Shown in pieces: positions 22,957 through 34,130 of a stretch of 64,000 nt of DNA. The notes below the pieces were generated by a model, which searched no databases, was not told where the DNA came from, and saw nothing but the letters and a program-made list of their open reading frames with translations. The stretch covers positions 29,489,578-29,553,577 of the forward strand of contig NC_086378.1 in assembly GCF_036588685.1 (NCBI RefSeq), written 5' to 3'. Position 1 is the first letter of the stretch; the number at the start of each line of letters is the position of its first letter. A program made the position numbers and the translations under genes. The stretch comes from Mytilus trossulus. Lineage: Eukaryota > Mollusca > Bivalvia > Mytilida > Mytilidae.

Positions 22957-23080
22957 CCGAAATTAGTTTCACATCGTCTTTGTCTAAGTCCGAATTCTTT
23001 TCAATCTCATCGAATTTCTTGAATAACTTTGTAACTTGCCCTCTGTGTCCTCTACGTACTGCTTTTAACTTCGATTCCAT
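22949..23080 (-). pseudogene. BEL/Pao gag N-terminal fragment (43 codons)
   Basis: Met at 23080 opens a short Lys-rich frame (MESKLKAVRRGHRGQVTKLF...) that ends in TGA and overlaps the next gag frame by 8 bases. Its position just inside the 5' LTR and primer-binding site and its composition fit the original gag start. The overlap implies a one-base frame break. Confidence 0.65.
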
Positions 23081-23090
23081 TATTTCCGAC

Positions 23091-23103
23091 AGTCACGGCA
23101 CCA
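23091..23103 (-). other. Candidate tRNA primer-binding site
   Basis: On the minus strand this reads TGGTGCCGTGACT, starting with the TGG that pairs with a tRNA CCA 3' end, four bases inside the 5' LTR. Which tRNA it matches was not checked. Confidence 0.6.
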
Positions 23104-23107
23104 TAAA

Positions 23108-23248
23108 TGATGTGTAAAGTAGATAAAATGCGTCGTGTATAGATCGTGTTTATTCTAACGTCTAGCTATTGCTATATAAGTAACGTCATAATATACATAA
23201 GTCAAGTAGCAACGTTAACATGTATATATTCGCGCTAAATTCCCGACA
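23108..23248 (-). repeat. 5' LTR of the BEL/Pao element
   Basis: See the paired 3' LTR. It ends 'aattcccgaca' and abuts the gggtg side of the probable target duplication. In element orientation it is upstream of the primer-binding site. Confidence 0.92.
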
Positions 23249-23365
23249 GGGTGCTGGAATTTCTCGTTACATTGAAGACCAGTTGGTGACGATCTGCTGT
23301 TGTTTTTTTCTATGGCCGGGTTGTTGTCTCTTTGATACATTCCCCATTTCCATTCTCAATTTTAC
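23249..23365 (+). repeat. Right half of the repeat split by the LTR element
   Basis: 'gggtgctggaatttctcg', 'acattgaagacc', 'gggttgttgtctctttgatac', 'attccccatttccattctc', continuous with 20698-20725 before insertion. Confidence 0.85.
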
Positions 23366-23369
23366 AAAT

Positions 23370-24456
23370 AATGGGTGTCAAATGTACTAAATGGTTTGAA
23401 TCAAATTTATGTTATAAACAACAAAAAGTTAATACTAATGGTACTGATTCTGATTTAAGATATATTACACGTGGATTACCACACGGGAGTATTTTAGGTC
23501 CACTATTATTTCTATTTTATGTTAAAGCCATGTTTATAAATATAAGCAAAGACTGCAACATTTTATTATATGCTGATGATAGTTATATATCATGCTCTCA
23601 TAAAAACCATTGAATCTTGCAACAAATGGCTGATCGATGATAAATTATCACAATATCTGGGGAAACAGAAACTATTCTGTGTGTTTAAAAACGTAATTTG
23701 TCTTAAACTCGTTACTTTGACGTAACTTGTTATGATCGCAAAATTGTGTGAAAAATTTAAGCCTGGTAAATATTGATAATTTTAGTTCTTGAGAATTGTT
23801 TTTACTATTATTATTCAAAAGATATATTCAATATCGAAGTCCCTATGCAAACGAGTCAAATGTTTATCAGAACAATCAAGAAAGACTTTCGATACAGCTT
23901 TAATTTAATGTCATTTTGACTGTGCCTGTTCTGCATGGTATGCTGGTGTCAGCAAAATACAGAAAGATAAGTTACAAGTATAACAAAACAAATATGTTTA
24001 AGAATTGAATGCTCCTTTTTGTAACTTCATTGGGGTGTAAACGTTGACCGAAGTACATTTTGTATGAAGCGCGGGAGCGCTTCATTCTAAAAATGTGCGC
24101 ACTGTCATTAATGTATTATTGGTTATGTTGAAATAGAAAATCGTGTTAAAAACTTGAGGTTAAAACATGTTCATAATATTTATTACCACCATTGTTCTAA
24201 TTATATATGTACACATTTTACAAAAGTGAAACATTTTCGTCATCATATCAAACCAAGTAGTGAAGATAACTTCTGGGTTCAACCAGTAAAGAGTCAACAA
24301 AAATATTCATTTTATTTTAATGTCATACAAGATAGGAATATGAAACCAAATAATGTTAAGAAAAATAATAAAATAAAGGAATCTCAAATTAGCTTCAAAG
24401 TGTACTTGACCAAGAGTTATAGTGCGGCTTTATCAGATTTCTTTTTATATCATTAA
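23370..24456 (+). pseudogene. Degenerate non-LTR retrotransposon (LINE) reverse transcriptase relic
   Basis: Begins with VKCTKWFESNL and RGLPHGSILGPLLFLFYV (the RT G-x-P-Q-G-S-x-L-G-P motif), then LLYADDSYI (catalytic YADD). After a frameshift comes IESCNKWLIDDKLS, and then scattered pieces such as CACSAWYAGVSKIQ (near 23920). From 24154 an open frame of 100 codons carries the ORF2 tail motifs (KPSSEDNFWVQPVKS ... FYFNVIQD ... SFKVYL). Several frame breaks and stops; 5'-truncated. A second, different LINE tail lies at 2389-2790. Confidence 0.8.
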
Positions 24457-25884
24457 ACTTATTTTTTGTTAAAAAATTTTTTATATGAAGTTTTTTATGT
24501 CATATTAATATGTGTTTTCATTTTTATATGTCGAAAATATAAGCCGTTTACATGAAGGGATCTTAGTGAAAACAATCTTCATCTTGGTCATCGCTAAAAA
24601 GCATTTTTTCCCCATGCACTTAAGAATACTACATTCATAAAATGTCATTATATTTTACAAAGTATGTGTTATATATTGTCTTTATGTATCGTATATATTT
24701 TGTGTTGTAATAATTCATATGCTTGAAAATTTATTGAATAAAATAATATTATTATTATGACAGTTATTATTTTATCAAAATTAAATTACATTTACTACTT
24801 TTGAAAGTAATGTATTGAACTTCACATTACAATTGTAAATTTTAGTATCAAGTTAATATAAAAATCACACATTTTGAAAATCAACATGAAGTCACAAAAG
24901 ATTCTCGCATATGTAGTATACATGTAAAAAGTCGTTACTATACGGCTAATACATTTTCAATATCATAAGGGTTTCGAAGGTTTTATACTTCATATACGTT
25001 CTATGTTTAAATGTATATGTCTCAAAAGAAATACAGAGAAGAAGTTATAATACTCATTCTAACTAAATATTAATTTTACTTTTGTAAATATACTCGTTTG
25101 TTACAAAAATTTCAATCAAAATATGTATTGAGAATCGTACCAATATTGTAATCAGATCTCTGAATATAGTTTACATTTGCACTAATATTGATTTTGTCAT
25201 TAGCAAATTAAAACATAACTAAATTTCATTATCTTTTGAGGCGAGATGTGAAGAGACACAGACACGTTAACTTTCATTTCTATAGAAGTCGCTCTTCACT
25301 ATACTACTACCTGTCGATACATTTATTTTTGGCATTGCACAATTCATGTCTTCTTTGACTATTAATGACGTTACAATACTAAATCCTTGTGATGTGTTTT
25401 AGTCGATTTTAGTCTCTGATGCATGATTTTTTAATATTAATTGGTTTCGGCTTTTATCTAGCTATCAGTAACTGCGAGTACTCTCAAATCGTATTTTCTT
25501 GTTAATTCGACCTGTTGATACTGTTTATAATGCTTTTTTGTTATTTTTTATTTATATGGATCTTGTCTGTACACCAGCTTTGATTATTTGTAACATCTTC
25601 AATTTTTCACTTATTCTTACAACATTTGCATAAACTTCAAGATTATAAAAACCCGTTTTTTTTCTAAAGTGAACTTTGATTTGTTAAATATTTCTCAGTG
25701 ATGTCCTGTGTTTGAATTTTGTTTGTTAGCTTTTTGGTCATGAATGTTTGTCTCTAATATTTAATTAACTGTGCATTTGTATTCAGATATCGCAGATCAA
25801 ATTTATTTGTTCATTGTGTAATCATACGTTTTTTTATTGAGTTAAGTCTGCCAATTTATATTTTATCGTATGTTTTTCTATGTT
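24457..25884. other. AT-rich intergenic DNA
   Basis: No gene, RNA or clear repeat recognised over 1.4 kb. Confidence 0.45.
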
Positions 25885-26235
25885 GTGATGTTATGCTATT
25901 GTTTCAGAAAAAGGGAGAAGGTTTGGATCCATTAAAACGTTTAATCCCGCTGCAAATGTTTGCACCTGTCCTAAGTCAGGAATCTGATGTACAGTAGTTG
26001 TGTTTATGTAATATATACGTGTTTCTCGTTTCTCGTTTTGTTTATATAGAGTAGACCGTTGGTTTTCCCGTTTGAATGGTTTTACACTTGTAATTTTAGG
26101 GCCCTTTATAGCTTGTTGTTCGGTGTGAGCCAAGGCTCCGTGTTAAAGGCCGTACTTTAACCTTTAATGGTTCACTTTTTAAATTGTTATTTGGATGGAG
26201 AGTTGTCTCATTGGCACTCACACCACATCTTCCTA
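25885..26235 (-). repeat. Dispersed repeat ('ggcactcacaccacatcttcc' family)
   Basis: Most complete copy of a family also seen at 1738-1860, 3745-3960, 53105-53530, about 57095-57180, 59880-59945 and 60776-60885. Hallmarks are 'gcaaatgtttgcacctgtcc', 'cgtttctcgttt', 'ccgttggttttcccgtttg', 'gtgagccaaggctccgtg' and 'ggagagttgtctcattggc'. The ORF at 25891-26133 (-) is part of it and not a gene. Confidence 0.75.
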
Positions 26236-26320
26236 TATCTAATAAGTGTTTTATAATAATGCTCAATGATCTCTTTTATTTAATCATTACAAGTATTCTT
26301 TGATCATTTGACAACGATGG

Positions 26321-26870
26321 AAATAAACTCATCATAAACACCAAGATTAAAACTCTACACTCACGCCAGACGCGCGGCTTGTCCACAAAAGACTCATCAG
26401 TGACACTCGAATAAAAAAAATGTCCAAAAGGCCAAATAAATTACGAAGTTGAAGAGAATTGAGGACCAAAAATTCCCATAAGTTTTGTCCAATATAGCCA
26501 AGGTTATCTATTCCTGAGGTAGAAAAGCAACAGTATTTAAAAAAAAATCAAGTTTTGTTAACAGTTTATTTATTATTATGAAAATATCAATGATAACGTA
26601 AGTCAACACAGAAGTGCAGACTACTGGGTTGGAGATGCCCTCGGGGAATAACATCTCCACCAGCAGTGGCATCGACTCAGTGGTTGCAAATAAACTCATC
26701 ATAGACACCAAGACTTAAACTCTACACTCACACCAGACGCAGGCCTCGTCCACGAAAGACTCATCAGTGACACTCGAATAAAAAAATGTCCAAAGGGTTA
26801 AATAAATTACAAAGTTGAAGAGCATTGAGCACCAAAAATTCAAACATTTTCAAATATAGCAATCTGTTTG
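26321..26870 (+). repeat. Variant 357-bp-family units in tandem (367-bp period)
   Basis: One full unit (26321-26687) and a truncated second (26688-26870), each starting 'aaataaactcatcata(a/g)acacc'. They form a subfamily distinct from the 12905-13975 array ('cgccagacgcgcggcttg', 'gtgacactcgaataaa'). The copies at 40050-40195 and 57970-58585 belong nearer to this subfamily ('ctggcgcaaatac', 'gatgagtttatttg'). Confidence 0.85.
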
Positions 26871-27605
26871 TGAAGGAAAATGTATGAAATGAACTAGAAG
26901 TAGAGAAAATAAACCCTAATATATACAATATATGTTCATTGTCGGAAATATCAAATTTATTTGTATGGGCTTTGGAAACCGGACAAAACGCAAGGCTCGC
27001 CGAGCTTTTATCCTGTTTCGCATTGCGTACAATGTACAATTATTGTTTTTACTTTCAACACTTAAAAGTTTAGTTATTGCAATCTTTCTCATTGTTTCTA
27101 ATTTTTCAAAGAATAAGACATATTGTACACACGGACCACAAAGAGGACCCCAAAATTAACTTGTACAGAAAAAGAAATATTCACATTACCGCTTGCTCAA
27201 CATGAAAGTGAGGCAACAAGAAAGTAAATAATTGTTTGTGTACCTATTAGTACAATAGTTGGCTGATTGCAGGATAAACAGTGTTGTATTATTTTTAATT
27301 GTAATTTGGTATGTTTCCCATTTTTGCAAGTTCTACATGGACAAGACTTAATCTCCAAGTTCCCTTTTAGTGATATATTCAACGGATAAGATAAATAGCA
27401 AATAGAACATTTATATTCAAATGATTATGTTATTTGTTAATCAAGAAATCTTTAATTGTGCTTTAGTTAAATCTCCAACAATATGTTTAAGGTACAGTTT
27501 AAGAAAAAAGTAATGCCATATAAAACATTACCAAGATACAGGAATCGAAATATTGTAGATCCATGAAAGTGCACATGTATATAACAATAATATTTAGTTT
27601 GTTTT
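26871..27605. other. Intergenic DNA
   Basis: No supportable gene. ORFs of 60-90 codons on both strands lack family signals. Confidence 0.4.
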
Positions 27606-28127
27606 TCATTTGCTGATAAGAAAATCAATATTAATTTCAATAAAAACAATATTCAACGATTCAATTACAGTGTTGAATTGGTAACCTTTTAGAATGATTT
27701 TATCTAAATGATCGATTAGTTTACCAGGTTCGTTTCTGGGCATGATAAATAACAGTTCCGTAAAATAAGGATGTGCTATTCCGTTTGAAATAAGTTTTCT
27801 ACGTAAAACCAAATTCGGGAGTTGGCATGTCAGCAACTGCTTTTTTACCTGTGTTAATCTATGTAACTTATTTTTATAGCAACCATTGATGAAAAGAATA
27901 ACCAATGGAAATGTCGTAATATTGTCAATTAACGCATTGTATGAATAATTTTTCCGTATCACACTACATGCAGTGTACTGCCAGGAATATATCTTCATGC
28001 TAAAATAAATAACATGCCACAACTGTAATAGAACTGCTCTTATATATTTATCATATATGAATAAAGGGAACACGGTACTATTTATTCTGCCATAGGCGAC
28101 AATACTAACATTTTCTAAATTTATCAC
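27606..28127 (-). CDS. Unrecognised open reading frame (173 codons), doubtful
   Basis: Longest unexplained single ORF outside the transposons. The product is hydrophobic at its N-terminal side (IYDKYIRAVLLQLWHVIYF) and basic in the middle (YKNKLHRLTQVKKQLL). The segment CQLPNLVLRRKLISNGIAHP and FTELLFIMPRNEP has non-random-looking composition. No signal peptide or known domain recognised. Its first ~20 residues lie in a short repeat shared with 29719-29799, so at least the start is not conserved coding sequence. It may be an exon of an undetected gene, a decayed transposon piece or chance. Confidence 0.2.
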   Translation of the reverse strand: MINLENVSIVAYGRINSTVFPLFIYDKYIRAVLLQLWHVIYFSMKIYSWQYTACSVIRKNYSYNALIDNITTFPLVILFINGCYKNKLHRLTQVKKQLLTCQLPNLVLRRKLISNGIAHPYFTELLFIMPRNEPGKLIDHLDKIILKGYQFNTVIESLNIVFIEINIDFLISK

Positions 28128-28145
28128 TTTTTATAATAAAAACTT
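28065..28145 (+). repeat. 81-bp direct repeat, copy A
   Basis: Matches 29719-29799 at 79 of 81 positions ('ctatttattctgccatagg', 'ctaacattttctaaattta', 'ctttttataataaaaactt'). Flanking sequences differ. Confidence 0.9.
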
Positions 28146-29718
28146 GGATGTTTGGAGTTTGTACTTTATTACTGTATTCTAAAAATTGAAGCCAAATAGT
28201 ATCATGACCAATTTCCAACGGAGCTGGTTTATGTTATCCATGGCCACCGTCATTTTGCACCAAATTTATGAAATTTTGGAAGCCTTTTCGAATAATTCTC
28301 TAGAAAATATTTCAATAGGTTTTAAAATTTATATTGTAAATATACAAACTGCAGTTATTCATAGATAAATAAAAAATATAATGTACCCTTACATCCAATC
28401 ACAGCGCTCATAAGTTGACTTCCTTCACCTGTCTTGGGTACACAAAAGGCCAACCTAATGCTGGGAAAATGTAATACTACCGTTTTCCCTATACTGTGAC
28501 ACAAAGCTATAAAGAATTCTTTCGACACCATCAATGCAATACTGAGTCATTGTGGAAACCTTGACTATAATTAATACTTGTATGTCCCCATTACTTAAAG
28601 ATACATGGATAATTTTATGTCCCCACCCCTACATGCTGATTTACCTCTTTTTCTACTTCTTTCAGATAAGGCTAAACGAACAACCTGTATCCAACTATAT
28701 CTTATCTTATTTAAGAATAATAATAAACATTTCCATTTAAACAAATAAAAATGACAATTCCATTCAATTTGTATACATTTTATCAAAAATTTACAACATA
28801 AGCACAAATTCAAGATTTGTCATACTAATCTCCATTCCATGCTTTAGTATATGCCATATTGTGGTTCTAAATTTCAGAGCTGGTTATAAAATCCATTATT
28901 CTGTCTTGAGATGATAAAAACAAGGATATTAGACACTTAAAACATTAAATCTGCAAAATGCTCAGCTGTAAAGTTGCCTTTGTTGCCTGAATTAATCTAT
29001 GAACAAGCTAAATTATGTCCCTTGGGAGTATTAAATTCCAACAAAAGTCCTTTCAAACAGTACAAAATGACAAATTGTATATGCCTGATATAATAAAAGA
29101 TAGAAACTACAAAATTAAGCACTATTGAAATATTTGCAACATTTGCCAACAATGTGAGCAATTCTTTACACAGGAGAGTATAAATTCTATCTAAATTTAG
29201 CCTCAAGTGGGCCTCTTTTTTTCTTAGATGAACAATTCTAACAGTGAAAATGCTTCTAGTATGACCAAATACTGTCTGACTATATAAACAGTTCAAACTT
29301 AACCAGACAATATCCAATTTTAAAAGATTGTGTCAAAGGAAATACCCAATTTTTACATTTAGGGATATACACAGCAAAAAAGGCAAATATTTCAGTTAAA
29401 AATATATGTCGCGACTTAAATTCTGGGTTTTCAAATTCAATTAATTATTGCGAATGGTGAAAACAAATACAAAATAACAATAGTTTGGTGCAGTTTATAC
29501 AATATAGTTAATATTGACACCCTAGAATAAAGTTTTATATCAGTACCCATCAATTTGACTTATTATGATGACTCAGCACTTTTCTCAACACTGTACTGTC
29601 CTCAGATAAAAAATTCTATTCTTTGTGATAAAAATCAAATGTTCTTATCAAATGCTTCAAAATAGTATAATATGACTGAAGTCTGATTGATTTTGATTTC
29701 CCTTGCTATCTTGAGTAT
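28146..29718. other. Segment bracketed by the 81-bp direct repeats
   Basis: 1.57 kb without a recognised gene. At 28466-28490 the segment carries 'ctaccgttttccctatac', the reverse complement of the start of the flanking repeat region ('gtatagggaaaacggtac', 29714-29732). The block therefore has both direct and inverted relations to its borders. Confidence 0.45.
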
Positions 29719-29799
29719 AGGGAAAACGGTACTATTTATTCTGCCATAGGCGACAATACTAACATTTTCTAAATTTACCACTTTTTATAATAAAAACTT
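29719..29799 (+). repeat. 81-bp direct repeat, copy B
   Basis: Partner of 28065-28145; immediately followed by a different dispersed repeat. Confidence 0.9.
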
Positions 29800-29804
29800 A
29801 GTAT

Positions 29805-30265
29805 ACCGCTGTTCAAAACTCATAAATCCATGGAAAACCAAATACATGAATTTGGGATAGACAAGTACCGTGCCACGTCTTATCTCAATATCTCAAAAAT
29901 AAGAGAAAACACAAACGACTCAACGTTAAAATGCAACACACACAGAAACGAACAATAATATATCAATGGCCATCTTCCTGACTTGCTACAGGACATTTTA
30001 AAGGGGAATAAAAGTGATGGGTTGACCTGGTTTTGCGGCATGCCAAACCTCGCACTTTAATGGCAAAGTTAAATATAACATTGAAATGACAACATAATAT
30101 TACAGGACTACAATACAAATAAATAGGAGAACATATTAGACAAAGAAAAACATGATTAATATATATAACAAAAAGCATCAGGTTTAAAATTCAATACGCC
30201 AAAAACGCGCCTTGTCCATACACAACTCACCAGTGACGCCCAGATATAAAAGATCGAAAGTGAAT
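29805..30265 (+). repeat. Dispersed repeat ending in a 357-bp-family-like tail
   Basis: 'gtataccgctgttcaaaactcataaatcc', 'acaaacgactcaacg', 'caacacacacagaaacg', 'ctgacttgctacaggacattt' and 'ggcatgccaaacctc' recur in part at 46010-46100 and 55515-55690. It ends 'attcaatacgccaaaaacgcgcc' and 'ctcaccagtgacgcccaga', similar to the 357-bp family start. The two families may share a module. Confidence 0.65.
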
Positions 30266-30899
30266 TACCCCAAAAGAAAATGAATGAATATAAAAAATAA
30301 TGATATAAACGAAAAAAATGTACAACATAATAACATTTCATATGTCTTTTATTTGAAAATCTTAACATTTTGTTTACGGCATTTATTAATGAAAATCAAT
30401 CTTAAAAATTAAATCTCCGCAGCAACCAAACATAATAAAAAATGATCGAGTGCGAATAAGATTGTAGAGAAAATAATCTGTACACAATTAGCCATTTTTA
30501 AATAAAGTCGTTTGCACAATTTGCACAAGAACCTATGTTTATCGATTTTGTCTGCAATAAAATGCATTGCACGGCTCAATAAATAAAACATGTTACAACA
30601 TCTGTTTGTCATTCTTAATTCGTTAATCAAACATCTATCATTAAATATCGGCGTGTACCTATAGGACGAAAGAAATTTATGAAGTGTTTTCCAGTTAATT
30701 CAGGTAAATTAAATTAGTTTTGTTATATGCTTAGTATTTATCTGTGTTCCTATAGTATACATCAATTTTCAAAAACCAGATGATAATGTTTATAAATAAT
30801 GATTTTTCTAGAACAACGCGGATTTCAGATTCGACTGAATGCTGTGTTTTACATAGTAAGAAGTTTAGCTAGCTATACAACAAGGTTTAATCCAACATT

Positions 30900-31075
30900 T
30901 TCTACACAAGAAAAATGTCTGTACCAAGTCAGGAATATGTACCAAGTCAGGAATATGTAACTTGTAATCCATTCGTTTGATGTGATAGAGCTTTGGATTT
31001 TGTCATTTAATTATGACTTTCCGTTTTGAATTTTCCTCAGAGTTCAGTATTTTTGTGATTATACTTTTTGTTCAA
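30900..31075 (-). repeat. Dispersed repeat ('gtaccaagtcaggaatatg' family)
   Basis: Reverse-oriented copy with a short internal duplication of 'gtaccaagtcaggaatatg' (30911-30957). Related segments lie at 7340-7475, 36847-36960, 49760-49840 and 51410-51540, and in opposite orientation at 32755-32890, 45700-45840, 47740-47890 and 60640-60790. Confidence 0.7.
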
Positions 31076-32436
31076 ATCAATAACGTCGTGAAGTGTAGCA
31101 CTGCACATCCCCGTTTAGTACTAATTTTGATGTGCATTAGAACATATCTCTCCTAGCATTTTTGCATATTTATGTTTGCTTTCTTTTCAAATATTTGGGT
31201 TTTCTGATGAATGTAAATCTAGAAAAGCACTTTTAACGCATACAATTTAAACGAAATTGAAGACGTATTTTTTTCTTTGATACAATTTCACAACCATTTC
31301 ATCATTTTGTTCTAAAAATGGCTGGTACTAAAATTTATCATATTGTTTACAAATGATGTTTTAAAATATCTGTAGGTTTTGATCATTTAAACACTTTTTT
31401 CTAAAATACATCGTTAAAATCTTCCGGGTAAATGCTCTATTTAAAGACTAATAAGAGAGACATGCAATTGTATGTCTTATTTTGATATCACAGAAAACTA
31501 CATGAACACAGCTTTCTCATCATGTCGTCGTGACAACGCTATGTTTGTAATATAATTGATTATGCAACCTAATTACCAGAATAAAATCTATAGCTAAAAT
31601 TCATAATATCTTAGCGTTCACCTGTTTTTTGTTGTGTGTCTATACAATTGGAATCGATTTTAGATACACAAAGATGTTTCACATCAGAAATTTTACAGAA
31701 GCTTCCATTGAGTGAGTAGCGAAAGGTAATATATTTGGTTCAGTATTTTTGTGATTATACTTTTTGTTCAAATCAATAACGTCGTGAAGTGTAGCACTGC
31801 ACATCCCCGTTTAGTACTAATTTTGATGTGCATTAGAACATATCTCTCCTAGCATTTTTGCATATTTATGTTTGCTTTCTTTTCAAATATTTGGGTTTTC
31901 TGATGAATGTAAATCTAGAAAAGCACTTTTAACGCATACAATTTAAACGATATTGAAGACGTATTTTTTTCTTTGATACAATTTCACAACCATTTCATCA
32001 TTTTGTTCTAAAAATGGCTGGTACTAAAATTTATCATATTGTTTACAAATGATGTTTTAAAATATCTGTAGGTTTTGATCATTTAAACACTTTTTTCTAA
32101 AATACATCGTTAAAATCTTCCGGGTAAATGCTCTATTTAAAGACTAATTAGAGAGACATGCAATTGTATGTCTTATTTTGATATCACAGAAAACTACATG
32201 AACACAGCTTTCTCATCATGTCGTCGTGACAACGCTATGTTTGTAATATAATTGATTATGCAACCTAATTACCAGAATAAAATCTATAGCTAAAATTCAT
32301 AATATCTTAGCGTTCACCTGTTTTTTGTTGTGTGTCTATACAATTGGAATCGATTTTAGATACACAAAGATGTTTCACATCAGAAATTTTACAGAAGCTT
32401 CCATTGAGTGAGTAGCGAAAGGTAATATATTTGGTT
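31043..32436 (+). repeat. 696-bp tandem duplication, nearly identical copies
   Basis: 31043-31738 and 31739-32436 repeat end to end. By eye I find only two substitutions (cgaaattgaag/cgatattgaag and actaataagag/actaattagag). The junction has short homology at 'ttcagtatttttgtg'. No ORF, hairpin or known repeat accounts for the unit. Confidence 0.95.
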
Positions 32437-32754
32437 AACCGTGAATGTATTACTGTGAATCAATTGGTGTATTTCAATTTCGGTGTTTGTAAACGAACAT
32501 AATATCTGATTATATTTTCACAATCTATGTATGACTGACTCAAGTAACATTCAAATAGCAACTTTGATAAATAGATTTCGAGTCATGATTCTTTTGAAAC
32601 TTATGCGATCCCCCGCAGTTTGGACCTTGTGTGTATACATAAATATATATTTATATCGATATTATAGAGGTAAATGTCTCGCCCCGTAGGAATACCTGCT
32701 GATTCTGGTAACTGCAAATATAGAGGACATCGGTTAAAAGACAAAAGTAGCAAT

Positions 32755-32890
32755 ACTGAACTCCGAAAAAAAAATCCAAACGGAAAGTTACAAATCAAAG
32801 GGCAAAATCAAAAGATCAAACACACCAAACGAATGGTTACAACTGTCATATTCCTGACTTGGTTCAGGCATTATCTTATCTAGAAAATGA
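32755..32890 (+). repeat. Dispersed repeat ('cggaaagttacaaatcaaa ... attcctgac' family)
   Basis: Opposite-orientation relative of the 30900-31075 family ('gaactccgaaaa', 'cacaccaaacgaatgg', 'catattcctgacttgg'). The short ORF here (32674-32883) is repeat-derived. Confidence 0.65.
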
Positions 32891-33044
32891 TGGGTTGAAC
32901 ATATTTTTTATCTACTATCATATTCTGATTGTTATAGTCAAGAATTTTTCAATTTTAAATATGAATTTGTATTTTTAAAATAACAAATAATGAACACAAA
33001 TTTGATTGATCCCGTTATGATTAATTGGGCGAATTGTGGCTTTG

Positions 33045-33497
33045 TTGGACGAAGTTCAAAATCGTCTTATGCTTATGAAGACGTAACGCGCGTCTGGCGA
33101 ACTAAAATATAATCCTGGTATCTTTGATAACTATTTACACCACTGAGTCGATGCCACTGATGGTGGACGTCCCCGAGGATATCACAAGCCCAGTAGTTAA
33201 CATTTCCGTGTTGACATGAATATCAATAAAGTTGTCATTTTCATAAATTTTCTGTTTACAAAACTTTGATTTTTTTTCGAAAAACTAAGGACTTTCTTAT
33301 CCCAGGCTTAGATTACCTTAGCCGTATTTGGCACAACTTTTTGGAATTTTGGAATTCAATGCTCTTCAATTTTGTACTTGTTTTTTTTTTTTTTTTTTTT
33401 TTTAAATATTTTGATATTAGCGTCACTGTTGAGTCTTTTGTAGACGAAACACGCGTCTGGCGTACAAAATTAAAATCCTGGAACCTTTGATAACTTC
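33045..33497 (-). repeat. 357-bp-family: partial unit plus near-complete unit
   Basis: 33045-33133 is the tail of one unit ('cttatgaagacgtaacgcgcg' to 'cctggtatctttgataac'). 33134-33497 is a near-complete unit with an expanded poly-T tract (33381-33402) replacing part of the middle. Confidence 0.88.
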
Positions 33498-34130
33498 TTA
33501 TGGTATATTTATATCGGGAAAATGGGGATTTTTGGTGTAAGGCGTTACTGGTGCAAATAGCCCGAATCGTAAAATATTGCAATTTTATTATGTGTTTCTT
33601 CGTATTTATATTTTACTTTTTTTGAACGTGTGTGTATGCCATTTATTATACTATACTAGATAGTATTCACTGTGCACTATTTTTGTTGGGTTCTTTGTTT
33701 AAATATGATTGTATGTCTATTTGGTAGCTGCATCCCAACAATTGAAATGTTAATCTAGTATATCTGTTTGGTTTGCTAAACTACTTGTGTAAATATAAGG
33801 GAGCTAAACAAGTTGGAGGTTTAGTTAGTTAGCTAAACAGGTTTAACGAACTATTTTGGTCAACAACAAAAAAAACCATTAATGTCTTGTTTAATACTTT
33901 TTTAGTCTTTTGAACGTTTTTTGTTGGCATGGTGTTGTTAGTTCATTTCAACTTAACATAAAAACCTGCCCTGTGTTTATCACTCAATCCGCTTATACGT
34001 CGAATCGCGCTGACGTTTTCATTCTATATACTATAGTTGTGCTAACAAATTAATCAAGTAAGTTATGATCAACGTTCTTATTTTGATGTATTTGGACAAC
34101 ACACAAGGAAGGCTAATAACACTATAAATA
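33498..34130. other. Intergenic DNA
   Basis: No recognised gene or repeat. Confidence 0.4.

Larger units (their letters stand above)
20726..23248 (-). mobile_element. BEL/Pao-type LTR retrotransposon, internally deleted and frameshifted (2.5 kb)
   Basis: Flanked by near-identical direct terminal repeats of about 141 bp (20726-20866 and 23108-23248) beginning TG and ending CA. The target site appears duplicated (aggtg left, gggtg right, one mismatch). On the minus strand it encodes a gag region with a DUF1759-like block, CCHC zinc knuckles and an aspartic-protease-like DUF1758 region. Reverse transcriptase, RNase H and integrase are absent, so it is non-autonomous. The family call comes from the DUF1759-knuckle-DUF1758 order, characteristic of BEL/Pao. 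Gag is also broken by frameshifts, so the element is dead as a coding copy. The LTRs remain similar, which points to a fairly recent insertion. Confidence 0.9.

Noticed and set aside
23332..23613. Separate small gene with a YADD motif
   Set aside because: It is the RT core of a frameshifted LINE relic continuing to 24456, and its first codons belong to the preceding repeat.
24154..24456. 100-codon basic ORF as an independent gene
   Set aside because: Its motifs match the C-terminal tail of LINE ORF2 proteins, in line with the relic just upstream.
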